From Anaerospora hongkongensis (GTDB lineage Bacteria; Bacillota; Negativicutes; Sporomusales; DSM-15969), in assembly GCF_004339805.1 (NCBI RefSeq), contig NZ_SLUI01000003.1:62001-126000 (forward strand): 64,000 bases of DNA, written 5' to 3'. The notes under the pieces were generated by a model. It worked only from the letters and a program-made list of their open reading frames with translations, was not told where the DNA came from and did no database searches. The position numbers and the translations under genes were made by a program. Below are positions 7,868 through 15,021 of this stretch, piece by piece. Numbering within the stretch: the first letter of the stretch is position 1; every line of letters starts with the position of its first letter.

Positions 7868-8995
7868 ATGATACTGGGAGTGTTAAAAGAAAACAAGCAC
7901 GGTGAGGCGCGAGTCATCGTGACTCCGGCAGGTGTAACGGAGTTTTGCCGAAATGGTCATACCGTACTGGTGCAGAAAGATGCAGGCACCTTAGCCGGTT
8001 TTTCCAATGAGGAATACGTCAGTGCCGGAGCTCAGATCCGGGAGAGCATGGAAGAAATATATGGCGAAAGTGAATTAGTAGCAAAAGTAAAAGAGCTTTT
8101 TCCGGAAGAGTATCCGCTGATTCGGGAAAACCAGATCATGCTGGCCTGTTTTCATCCTGCTGCCAACCGGGAGGAAGTAGATGCCATGCTGGCGGCAAAG
8201 ATCATCGGCTTTGCGGCGGAGGACAGTCACCGCTACGGTTCTCCTAATTGCGAGGTCGCGGGAAAACTGGGAGCAATTATGGGGGCAGTATGCTTAACGA
8301 CCCTGTATGGCGGCTGTGGGAAGCTGGTCAGCGGTATCGGCGGTGCGCCCGGCATTAATGCCATTGTACTGGGAGCGGGAGTTGTCGGCAGGGGAGCAGT
8401 TGATATTCTGGCTTCACTTGGGGCCAAAGTCACACTCATGGATATTAATATCGGGATATTGCGTCAATGTGGTGCTATTTTTCCGAAAAATGTTCATACC
8501 GCTTTTTCTAATTCCCGAAACATCGCCGATCTGTTGCCGACTACTGATCTGATCATTAACTGTGTGAAATGGCCCAAAAACCGAACAGATCATTTAATAA
8601 CCCGGGATATGCTGAAATTGATGCAAAAGGGTTCGGTGATTGTGGATATCAGCGCCGATGTCGGCGGTGCTGTCGAGACATACCGGCCCACTAGTCATGA
8701 TCAGCCTACCTATATTGTTGACGGAGTTGTCCATTATGGGGTTGATAACATACCCGGTGCAGTTCCGCATACCACATCCTGTGCTTATGCTGCCGTCGTC
8801 CTGCCTCACCTGCTAGCAATTGCAAATAGCGGAGTAAAAGAGGCCTGCCGAAGGGATGCTTATTTACGGCGCAGCCTGGTCACCTATAAAGGGGTTTTGA
8901 CCCATGCAGAAACAGCTCTCATTCAAAACCGGGAGCGTCACAGTCCGGAGACGGTATTGGAACTGGTGGAATGTGATAATCTGGACCGTATTTAA
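7868..8995 (+). CDS. Alanine dehydrogenase / transhydrogenase-N family oxidoreductase
   Basis: A 375-residue cytosolic protein. Its N-terminal half is the alanine dehydrogenase/PNT domain, with VKELFP holding the substrate lysine counterpart and ACFHPA holding the catalytic histidine counterpart. Its NAD-binding half has the dinucleotide loop VLGAGVVGRGAVD near residue 170. I chose ATG 7868 because GGGGGAAG precedes it; the in-frame ATG 7844 adds eight non-family residues. It departs from classical Ald in several conserved blocks (for example SHRYGSPNCEVAGKLG), so it may act on another amino acid. It lies directly downstream of the GltS-type transporter and is probably co-transcribed with it. 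Confidence 0.8.
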   Translation: MILGVLKENKHGEARVIVTPAGVTEFCRNGHTVLVQKDAGTLAGFSNEEYVSAGAQIRESMEEIYGESELVAKVKELFPEEYPLIRENQIMLACFHPAANREEVDAMLAAKIIGFAAEDSHRYGSPNCEVAGKLGAIMGAVCLTTLYGGCGKLVSGIGGAPGINAIVLGAGVVGRGAVDILASLGAKVTLMDINIGILRQCGAIFPKNVHTAFSNSRNIADLLPTTDLIINCVKWPKNRTDHLITRDMLKLMQKGSVIVDISADVGGAVETYRPTSHDQPTYIVDGVVHYGVDNIPGAVPHTTSCAYAAVVLPHLLAIANSGVKEACRRDAYLRRSLVTYKGVLTHAETALIQNRERHSPETVLELVECDNLDRI

Positions 8996-9012
8996 CAGAT
9001 TTACGCTTAGAG

Positions 9013-9042
9013 TTTACGTATAACGGCAGGGCCTTGTATAAT
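9013..9042 (+). promoter_or_regulatory. Promoter of the CooA-like gene
   Basis: A perfect TATAAT (9037-9042) lies 18 bases after TTTACG (9013-9018), about 30 bases before the start codon of the Crp-family gene. Confidence 0.6.
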
Positions 9043-9074
9043 AGAAGGAAGAGTTAGGAAGGCAGGAGGCCCAT

Positions 9075-9737
9075 ATGCGTAGGATTGCAGAATTTCAGGA
9101 TAGTCCGCTGTTTGCTGAGATCGATGGTACTAAGATAGAGAATCATCTTACCAATTGTTCCCGCAAAGTCTTTCGCAAACGGGAAACGGTATTTCGGCCG
9201 GGCGAGCATAGGCAGTTTATTTATTTTTTAGCACGCGGCCGCCTGCGGGTTTATGTTATTCATCCTGACGGACAGGAATTTACGGTTACTGTTTTGGAGC
9301 AGGGCGATGTTTTCAGCGGGCACACACGGACTTTCGGCAAGGCGCTGGAGGAATGTGAAGTAGTTTTTGTACCGATTCAATCCTTTCGTTTTCTGGTATT
9401 GGAGGTACCGCATTTAAGTTTTCGCCTAGCGGGAGTCCTGGGGGATTCCTTAAAAAATACCTTTAATATTATTGAAAAGCTGGCTTTCAAAGATGTCAAT
9501 GAAAGATTAAGCCAGTTTCTCGCGGAAACGGCTGAACAGCAGGGGACGCAAACAGCGGCAGGAGTAAGTGTGAATCTGGGACTCAACTATCAGGAAATTG
9601 CTACCCTTATTGGCTGTTCCCGCCAAACAGTCAGTGCCTATTTTAACGGTCTGCAGAAGCAGGGGATTATTCAAATTGATAAAAAGATTGTGGTCATTCA
9701 TGACCTGAATGCTTTTACAGCAACAGCGCTGAAATGA
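9075..9737 (+). CDS. cooA: CooA-like CO-sensing Crp/Fnr-family regulator
   Basis: A 220-residue Crp/Fnr regulator: cyclic-nucleotide-binding fold (residues 20-115), long dimer helix (115-145), winged helix-turn-helix (155-205, NYQEIATLIGCSRQTVSAYFNGLQ). It aligns without gaps to my memory of Rhodospirillum CooA across the heme region: GDVFSGHT (78-84) against GDMFCMHS. His83 thus matches the ferrous heme ligand His77, while the ferric ligand Cys75 is Ser81. The C-terminal half also resembles CooA closely. It lies directly before cooS and cooC, which supports a CO-responsive activator of that unit. A classic Fnr is unlikely because the N-terminal cysteine set is missing. Start ATG 9075 follows CAGGAGG. 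Confidence 0.8.
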   Translation: MRRIAEFQDSPLFAEIDGTKIENHLTNCSRKVFRKRETVFRPGEHRQFIYFLARGRLRVYVIHPDGQEFTVTVLEQGDVFSGHTRTFGKALEECEVVFVPIQSFRFLVLEVPHLSFRLAGVLGDSLKNTFNIIEKLAFKDVNERLSQFLAETAEQQGTQTAAGVSVNLGLNYQEIATLIGCSRQTVSAYFNGLQKQGIIQIDKKIVVIHDLNAFTATALK

Positions 9738-9790
9738 CGGAAAATTTAAAAAACGTCTGCTTGCCGACAGTAATCCTGTTCACTTGATGA

Positions 9791-9829
9791 TAAAGTAATA
9801 GTAGTCACTACTATTACTTTATTGTTTTT
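9791..9829 (+). promoter_or_regulatory. 31-bp perfect palindrome followed by a T-rich run, before cooS
   Basis: TAAAGTAATAGTAG (9791-9804) and CTACTATTACTTTA (9808-9821) are perfect inverted copies around TCA, followed by TTGTTTTTT. The cooS ribosome site GAGGAGGGGG starts at 9831. It looks like a terminator for the regulator gene, but the palindrome is AT-rich and so close to cooS that it may also be an operator or attenuator. Confidence 0.6.
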
Positions 9830-9844
9830 TGAGGAGGGGGTACT

Positions 9845-11806
9845 ATGGCATTACGGGAAGCAGCGGAGATCAGTATTGATAACGGTGTGCAGCAGTTAAT
9901 AGGAAAAGCCCGGCAGGAATCTGTGGAAACCGCTTTTGACCGGGCACAAAAAATGTCACCCGTATGTACATTTGGCTCAGCAGGAGTATGCTGCCGTCTT
10001 TGCCTGGAGGGGCCGTGCCGGATTATGCCCAATGGACGGGAACCACAGCGCGGCATTTGCGGAGCCGGTGTTGATACCATCGTAGCCCGCAATTTTCTGG
10101 CAGCCCTGGTCAGTGGTACGGCTCCCCATGCCGAACATGGGCGGGAGGTTGCTCTTGCACTGCTGGCAACGGCTGAAGGGAAAACTCCGTTTGCAATTAA
10201 AGATGTCGATAAGCTGCTGGTAATAGCCGGTGAACTAGGAATTGCCACCGAAAATAGAGAGACATCTGAGATAGCAAGGGAAGTAGCTCTTAAGGCCTTG
10301 GAGGATTTTCAGAAGCAGCAAGGTGCAATGAACTGGGTGGATATCAGAGCGCAGGGAAAGACGCGGGAAACGTGGGATAAGCTGGGGTTAACACCCGTTA
10401 ATGCTCATCTGGAAATCTCCCGGGCCGTAACGAGAGGAGCTATGGGCTGCGATGCCGATCCGCTCAATCTCCTGCTTGGTGCTATTACAATGGGGTTAGT
10501 TGACGGTTTTGCCGGTCTTCATTTATCTTCTGACTTGCAGGATATTCTTTTTGGTACGCCAAGGGCTGTTAAATCTAAATATTGTATGGGTGTCCTGCAG
10601 CCACGTATGGTGAATATTGCCGTCCATGGTCATGTGCCCATGTTATCGGAGAAGATAGTGGAATGGGCAGGCAGGCTGAACGGGGAAGCTAAAAAAATGG
10701 GAGCCGAGGGAATTAATGTAGTCGGTGTCTGCTGTACAGGTAATGAACTGCTTATGCGCCAGGGTGTACCGGTAGCTTCCAGCTTTTCTTCGCAGGAATT
10801 GGTTATCGTCACTGGAGCTGTAGAGGCAATGGTTGTTGATATTCAGTGTATTATGCCGGGCATTCAGAAGGTAGCCGAATGCTACCATACGAATATTATT
10901 ACAACCATGGGTGACGTAAAAATTCCCGGCGCTACTCATGTGGAATTTCATCCGGAGACGGCAGATCATGCAGCAGAGCAAATTGTCCGTCTTGCTGTTC
11001 AGAACTTTACCCGCCGTGACGCAAGCCGGGTGGCGATCCCGGAAGAAACGGTGGAAGCCTATGCCGGTTTTTCCGTTGAACAAATCATCGAAGTATTGGC
11101 AAAGCTCGATGGCGAACAGCCTTTAAAGCCCTTGGCTGATGCTATAGCAAGCGGTGCTGTCCGGGGAGTCGCTGCGCTTGTGGGCTGTACCAATCCCCGG
11201 GAAAAGCAAGACTTCGGTAATGTTACGGTTGCAAAAGAATTGCTGCGCAACAACGTTTTGGTGGTCACTACCGGCTGTGCGGCTCATTCACTGGGAAAGC
11301 ATGGCCTGATGAATATCAGCGGGCTTGATTACTGCGGGGCAGAACTGCGCAATGTGCTGATAACCCTTGGCAAAGCAGCGGGATTGCCTGCCTTGCCGCC
11401 TGCACTGCACATGGGAAGCTGTGTGGATAATTCCCGCCCTGCCAATCTGCTGAAGGCCGTAGCCGATTATCTGGGGGTAGCAATCCGGCAGCTGCCGGTG
11501 GTAGGAAGCTGTCCGGAAACGCATAGTCCGAAAGCGATGTCAATTGGTACCTACTTTATCGCCTGCGGAGTTGACGTACATGTAGGTGTGAATCCGCAAA
11601 TCGGCGGCTCAGCGTTTGTGACCGCTGTATTGTGTAATGACCGGTCAGCCGGTGGCATAACCACGGATGAAGTATTTGGCGGAAAATTGATTTATCAGCC
11701 TGACCCGCTGCAGGCAGCAAAAACACTGCTTGACCGGATTGACCAGAAGAGAGCGGAACTGGGGCTGCCTGTACCACAAAGAGAGGTGAGTCAACATGCC
11801 GGTTAA
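9845..11806 (+). CDS. cooS: Anaerobic carbon-monoxide dehydrogenase catalytic subunit
   Basis: This Ni-Fe enzyme interconverts CO and CO2. All metal ligands are visible: Cys41 and Cys49 for the D-cluster bridging the dimer; Cys50, Cys53, Cys58 and Cys72 for the B-cluster; and for the C-cluster a histidine in HGH (261-263), one of the pair Cys296/Cys297, Cys335, Cys448, Cys478 and Cys526. Lys563 (SPKAMS), an acid-base residue in the family, is kept. The 653 residues are of normal length. The gene overlaps cooC by 11 bases and follows the CooA-like regulator. No acetyl-CoA synthase or hydrogenase gene lies nearby, so it looks like a monofunctional CODH feeding reductant to other partners. Confidence 0.97.
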   Translation: MALREAAEISIDNGVQQLIGKARQESVETAFDRAQKMSPVCTFGSAGVCCRLCLEGPCRIMPNGREPQRGICGAGVDTIVARNFLAALVSGTAPHAEHGREVALALLATAEGKTPFAIKDVDKLLVIAGELGIATENRETSEIAREVALKALEDFQKQQGAMNWVDIRAQGKTRETWDKLGLTPVNAHLEISRAVTRGAMGCDADPLNLLLGAITMGLVDGFAGLHLSSDLQDILFGTPRAVKSKYCMGVLQPRMVNIAVHGHVPMLSEKIVEWAGRLNGEAKKMGAEGINVVGVCCTGNELLMRQGVPVASSFSSQELVIVTGAVEAMVVDIQCIMPGIQKVAECYHTNIITTMGDVKIPGATHVEFHPETADHAAEQIVRLAVQNFTRRDASRVAIPEETVEAYAGFSVEQIIEVLAKLDGEQPLKPLADAIASGAVRGVAALVGCTNPREKQDFGNVTVAKELLRNNVLVVTTGCAAHSLGKHGLMNISGLDYCGAELRNVLITLGKAAGLPALPPALHMGSCVDNSRPANLLKAVADYLGVAIRQLPVVGSCPETHSPKAMSIGTYFIACGVDVHVGVNPQIGGSAFVTAVLCNDRSAGGITTDEVFGGKLIYQPDPLQAAKTLLDRIDQKRAELGLPVPQREVSQHAG

Positions 11807-12587
11807 GGGCTTAAAAATTGCCGTGTCCGGTAAGGGCGGTGTAGGGAAAACCACCATATCCGGTATTCTCTGCCGCCTGTTAGCCGATCAGGGTGTCCAG
11901 GTACTGGCAGTTGATGCCGATCCTGACGCCAATCTGGGCATGGCCTTAGGGTTTTCACCTGCCGAACTGGCGGCAGTGCGCACGATAGCCCACGATAAGG
12001 CTCTGATCAAAGCGCGGACAGGTGCCGAACCGGGCGAGCCCGGCCAATGGTTTACACTCAATCCCCGGGTCAGTGATATACCGGAGCAGTATATTGTCAG
12101 CCGCCAGGGTGTAAGGCTGCTGCAAATGGGCAATGTCAGCAAAGGCGGTTCCGGCTGTGCCTGCGCTGAAAATACGCTGCTTAAAACCTTATTGAATCAT
12201 TTGCTGATAGAGCGGGATGAAGCGGTCATTGTTGATATGGAAGCGGGTATCGAGCATTTAGGGCGTGGAACGGCTCAGGCTGTTGATGCTTTCCTGGTAG
12301 TTGTAGAGCCCGGGCAGCGCAGCATGGCTACTGCCCGGAATGTCGCCAGGCTGGCAGCAGATTTAGGCATTGAGCGGGTTTACGTTATTGCCAATAAAGT
12401 GGCCCCTGAGCATGTTGCCGCTTTGCAGGAAGCGCTGCTGCCTCTTCCGCTTATTGCCGCTATTGGTTATGCTCCGTCCGCTGTTCAGGCTGATTTTCAA
12501 GGCAAGACACCTTATGAGCTTTGTCCTGAGATCGTGACAGAAGTGCAAAAAGCGTTGGACTATATAGGAGGAGAACTGAAAAAATAG
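11796..12587 (+). CDS. cooC: CooC-type nickel-insertion ATPase
   Basis: A MinD/ParA-like P-loop ATPase of 263 residues that matures the C-cluster of CO dehydrogenase by helping nickel insertion. It has the deviant Walker A SGKGGVGKTT (residues 11-20), the switch DADPDANLG near residue 40 and the dimer-interface metal site Cys121-x-Cys123 (GCACAEN), typical of CooC. Its start ATG 11796 lies inside the last codons of cooS, implying translational coupling. A strong terminator follows 1 base after the stop, closing the cooS-cooC unit. Confidence 0.95.
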   Translation: MPVKGLKIAVSGKGGVGKTTISGILCRLLADQGVQVLAVDADPDANLGMALGFSPAELAAVRTIAHDKALIKARTGAEPGEPGQWFTLNPRVSDIPEQYIVSRQGVRLLQMGNVSKGGSGCACAENTLLKTLLNHLLIERDEAVIVDMEAGIEHLGRGTAQAVDAFLVVVEPGQRSMATARNVARLAADLGIERVYVIANKVAPEHVAALQEALLPLPLIAAIGYAPSAVQADFQGKTPYELCPEIVTEVQKALDYIGGELKK

Positions 12588-12588
12588 A

Positions 12589-12626
12589 AACAGAGGGTGT
12601 TGCTGGGCAACACTCTCCTGTTTTTG
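12589..12626 (+). terminator. Intrinsic terminator of cooS-cooC
   Basis: AACAG-A-GGGTGTTGC pairs with GCAACACTC-TC-CTGTT around a TGG loop, followed by five T. It lies just after cooC and before the convergent queG gene. Confidence 0.9.
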
Positions 12627-12675
12627 TATATCGGGTCACGAGAAAGGGCCGAAGGAGAACTGTCCTCAAAGCAAT

Positions 12676-13578
12676 TCAACTTTCTTGCTGACCAGCTGTG
12701 ATGCGCAGATTGCGCAGCAAGACCTGTTTGCCCCGCCAGCTGAAGGCACGATGGCCAAACAAGCGGTGAAATTGTTTGTTCGACAGGGGGGCAAGCTCGT
12801 CCTCATGCAGGACAGGTGAAATATCCTGCTGAAAATCGGCTAAGGGAGTGAACGCGATATTTTGATTGTGCGGGCACACGTCCTGGCAGATATCGCAGCC
12901 GAAGATGAGCGGTGTTTTCCTGATAATCGCTGTTTCCTCAGGTGATAAGGGCGCTTTTTTTTGCGTTAGGTATGACTTGCAGCCCCGCGGATCAATCGAA
13001 AAATCACCCAGAATAATTTGTCCGGGGCAGGCAGCCTGACAACGGCCGCACTGCAGACAAACCCGGTCAAGCGGACTGTCCGGAGGGAAAGGATAGTTTG
13101 TCAGTAAGTAGCCGATAAAAAAATAGGAGCCATATTTATCGGTTATCAGGCAGCTGTTTATGCCGTAAAAGCCAAGGCCGGCAAGATACGCAAGATAACG
13201 GTCGGCTAACGGACCGTTATCGGCATAGGCCTGACTGCGGAAGTCCGGCTGAAGTGACTGGAGATAGGCGTGCAGCTGGGCTAATTTTTCTTTGATCACC
13301 AGGTGATAATCCCGGGAATAGGTGTATTTGGAGAGATTTGCGCCTGGCTGGCGGCCGGTATAGTACGGGAACAGGCAAACGATGATGGACTGTACGTCAG
13401 CCATCAGCTGGCGGGGCGTGGCCCGTTTTTGCAGATTGCTTTCATCAAACTCGATACTATGGCCCCGGTCTATTCGCTTTTGCAGACGGTCAATCAATTC
13501 CTCGTAAGGGCCGGGTGGGGCAATACCAACACAATCCAGGCCTAGGGACAGACAATAATCTTTGACTAATTGTTTCAT
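12676..13578 (-). CDS. queG: Epoxyqueuosine reductase
   Basis: A cobalamin-dependent iron-sulfur enzyme that carries out the last step of queuosine synthesis in tRNA. The 300-residue protein has the catalytic aspartate region YADNGPLADRYLA near residue 120. It also has two [4Fe-4S] ferredoxin-like motifs: CLQCGRCQAACP near residue 175 and CDICQDVCPHN near residue 227. The C-terminal HEAT-repeat part found in longer QueG proteins is short or missing. It runs opposite to cooS-cooC and is unrelated to it in function. It is the only gene of its unit. Confidence 0.93.
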   Translation of the reverse strand: MKQLVKDYCLSLGLDCVGIAPPGPYEELIDRLQKRIDRGHSIEFDESNLQKRATPRQLMADVQSIIVCLFPYYTGRQPGANLSKYTYSRDYHLVIKEKLAQLHAYLQSLQPDFRSQAYADNGPLADRYLAYLAGLGFYGINSCLITDKYGSYFFIGYLLTNYPFPPDSPLDRVCLQCGRCQAACPGQIILGDFSIDPRGCKSYLTQKKAPLSPEETAIIRKTPLIFGCDICQDVCPHNQNIAFTPLADFQQDISPVLHEDELAPLSNKQFHRLFGHRAFSWRGKQVLLRNLRITAGQQES

Positions 13579-13658
13579 GAAAAACTCCGCTTAGTGTTCT
13601 TATTTCTATCATAAGGCTTTATTGCCGTCTAAGCAAATTATCTAAACTGTTAAGCTGA

Positions 13659-13686
13659 GTACAATTAATATGTAAATTAATTGTAC
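13659..13686. promoter_or_regulatory. 28-bp inverted repeat upstream of the molybdenum hydroxylase operon
   Basis: GTACAATTAAT (13659-13669) and ATTAATTGTAC (13676-13686) are perfect 11-bp inverted arms with a 6-base centre. It lies 27 bases before the likely -35 box of the xdh operon and also upstream of queG, in a place expected for an activator or repressor site. Confidence 0.55.
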
Positions 13687-13712
13687 TTATAAAGATAATT
13701 AGTAATATTAAT

Positions 13713-13742
13713 TTTACTTATTAATAGTAGTTATGCTACAAT
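13713..13742 (+). promoter_or_regulatory. Promoter of the three-subunit molybdenum hydroxylase operon
   Basis: TTTACT (13713-13718) and TACAAT (13737-13742) are spaced by 18 bases and lie 40 bases before the start codon. An 8-bp palindrome TATTAATA (13719-13726) lies in the spacer. Confidence 0.5.
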
Positions 13743-13781
13743 CCAAAAGTGACTTACAAGATCGCCTCAAGGAGGAGTACG

Positions 13782-14579
13782 ATGTTTACACTGCTTAATC
13801 TGGCCCAGCCGACTTCATTGGATGAAGCCTATCAAATTTTAAGTGCCCAGCGGAATAATGCCGTACTGGGTGGCTGTGCTTTTTTACGGCTTGGTTCGCG
13901 GCGTATTGCCACAGCAGTTGATTTGTCAAAATTGGATTTGGCTTATATACGGGAAAATGACACAGAAATTGAAATCGGGGCAATGGCAACTTTCCGGGAT
14001 GTAGAAACAAGCCCTATTCTGCAGCAGCATTTTAACGGTGCGGTGGCAAAAGCTGTCAGCCATGTTATTGGTGTTCAATTTCGCAATATAGTTACCGTTG
14101 GCGCATCAGTTTTTTCTAAATATGGTTTTTCGGATTTACTGCCACCGCTTCTAGCTCTGGATACCGATGTTCAATTATGTATGGGCGGACGGCTGCCGCT
14201 GGCGGCATTTTTAAAAAATCCATATAAAAAAGATATTTTAACGAAAGTCATTATCAAAAAAAGTGCCAGAAAAGCAGCCTATCAGCAATTGCGCAATTCG
14301 CACAGTGATTTCCCATTGTTGAACGCCGCTGTTTCCGAACTTAACGGCAATTGGCGAATTGTTGTTGGCGCAAGGCCGGGGCGGGCTAAATTTGCCCGGC
14401 GGGCGGCCGAAGTACTGACAGCCGGCGGCTTAACTCCAGAAAATATTGACTTTGCCGCCAATGTGGCTGCTGAAGAATTGCACTTTGAGACCAATACCCG
14501 GGCTACTGCCCATTATCGCAAAACTGTCTGTCAGGCACTGGTCCGGCGGGCCATACTGGAGGTAGGAGCATGCAAATAA
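13782..14579 (+). CDS. xdhB: Xanthine-dehydrogenase-family FAD-binding subunit
   Basis: The flavin subunit (265 residues) of a three-part molybdenum hydroxylase; it passes electrons from the iron-sulfur subunit to NAD or another acceptor. The FAD-binding loop is VLGGCAFLRLG near residue 27, and TVGASVFSKYGFSDLLPPLLALD near residue 107 is the second flavin segment of the CoxM/XdhB family. ATG 13782 is chosen because GGAGG lies at 13771-13775. The gene overlaps the next one by 10 bases, and the order FAD, iron-sulfur, molybdopterin is usual. It would also be a candidate flavin partner for the fused enzyme at 2689, which lacks one; that is inference. Confidence 0.92.
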   Translation: MFTLLNLAQPTSLDEAYQILSAQRNNAVLGGCAFLRLGSRRIATAVDLSKLDLAYIRENDTEIEIGAMATFRDVETSPILQQHFNGAVAKAVSHVIGVQFRNIVTVGASVFSKYGFSDLLPPLLALDTDVQLCMGGRLPLAAFLKNPYKKDILTKVIIKKSARKAAYQQLRNSHSDFPLLNAAVSELNGNWRIVVGARPGRAKFARRAAEVLTAGGLTPENIDFAANVAAEELHFETNTRATAHYRKTVCQALVRRAILEVGACK

Positions 14580-15019
14580 CCGTAACTATTAATGAAAAAA
14601 AAGTAACGTATGATATAGCGGCAGATGATCTTCTGGCAGATACGCTGCGGGCACAGGGCTATATGAGTATCCGTAAAGGCTGTGACACATCCTGCTGTGG
14701 TTTGTGTACGGTGTGGATTGACGGTAAGCCCGCTTTATCCTGTACAGTTCCCTCGTTCAGGGTAAATGGCAAATCGCTTGTTACCATTGAGGGCGTTCAG
14801 CAGGAAGCCGAAGAGTTTGCGCAAATTCTCGCCGTAGAAGGTGCCGAGCAATGCGGTTTTTGCAGTCCCGGATTCATCATGACTGTCCTGGCGATGAAGC
14901 GGGAATTGACTGCACCAACGGAAGAACAGATTATTCATTACCTTACGGGCAACCTCTGCCGCTGTACAGGGTATATGGGGCAGCTTAGAGCGATTAAAAA
15001 GTATCTGGGGGTAGCCTGA
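14570..15019 (+). CDS. xdhC: Molybdenum hydroxylase [2Fe-2S] subunit
   Basis: A small electron-transfer subunit of 149 residues. The plant-ferredoxin-like cluster uses Cys38, Cys43, Cys46 and Cys58. The second, XDH-type cluster uses Cys95, Cys98, Cys130 and Cys132 (QCGFC, CRCTG). It overlaps the FAD subunit by 10 bases and is followed by the molybdopterin subunit after 2 bases, so all three are made together. The symbol is that of the E. coli iron-sulfur subunit, not of the sulfurtransferase-like XdhC accessory protein encoded further downstream. Confidence 0.93.
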   Translation: MQITVTINEKKVTYDIAADDLLADTLRAQGYMSIRKGCDTSCCGLCTVWIDGKPALSCTVPSFRVNGKSLVTIEGVQQEAEEFAQILAVEGAEQCGFCSPGFIMTVLAMKRELTAPTEEQIIHYLTGNLCRCTGYMGQLRAIKKYLGVA

Positions 15020-15021
15020 CC

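Noticed and set aside
9738-9790. CooA-type binding site (TGTC-N-GACA) before cooS
   Set aside because: Only ACAG/CTGT of 4 bp around 9765-9777 is present; it does not match the known spacing and sequence.
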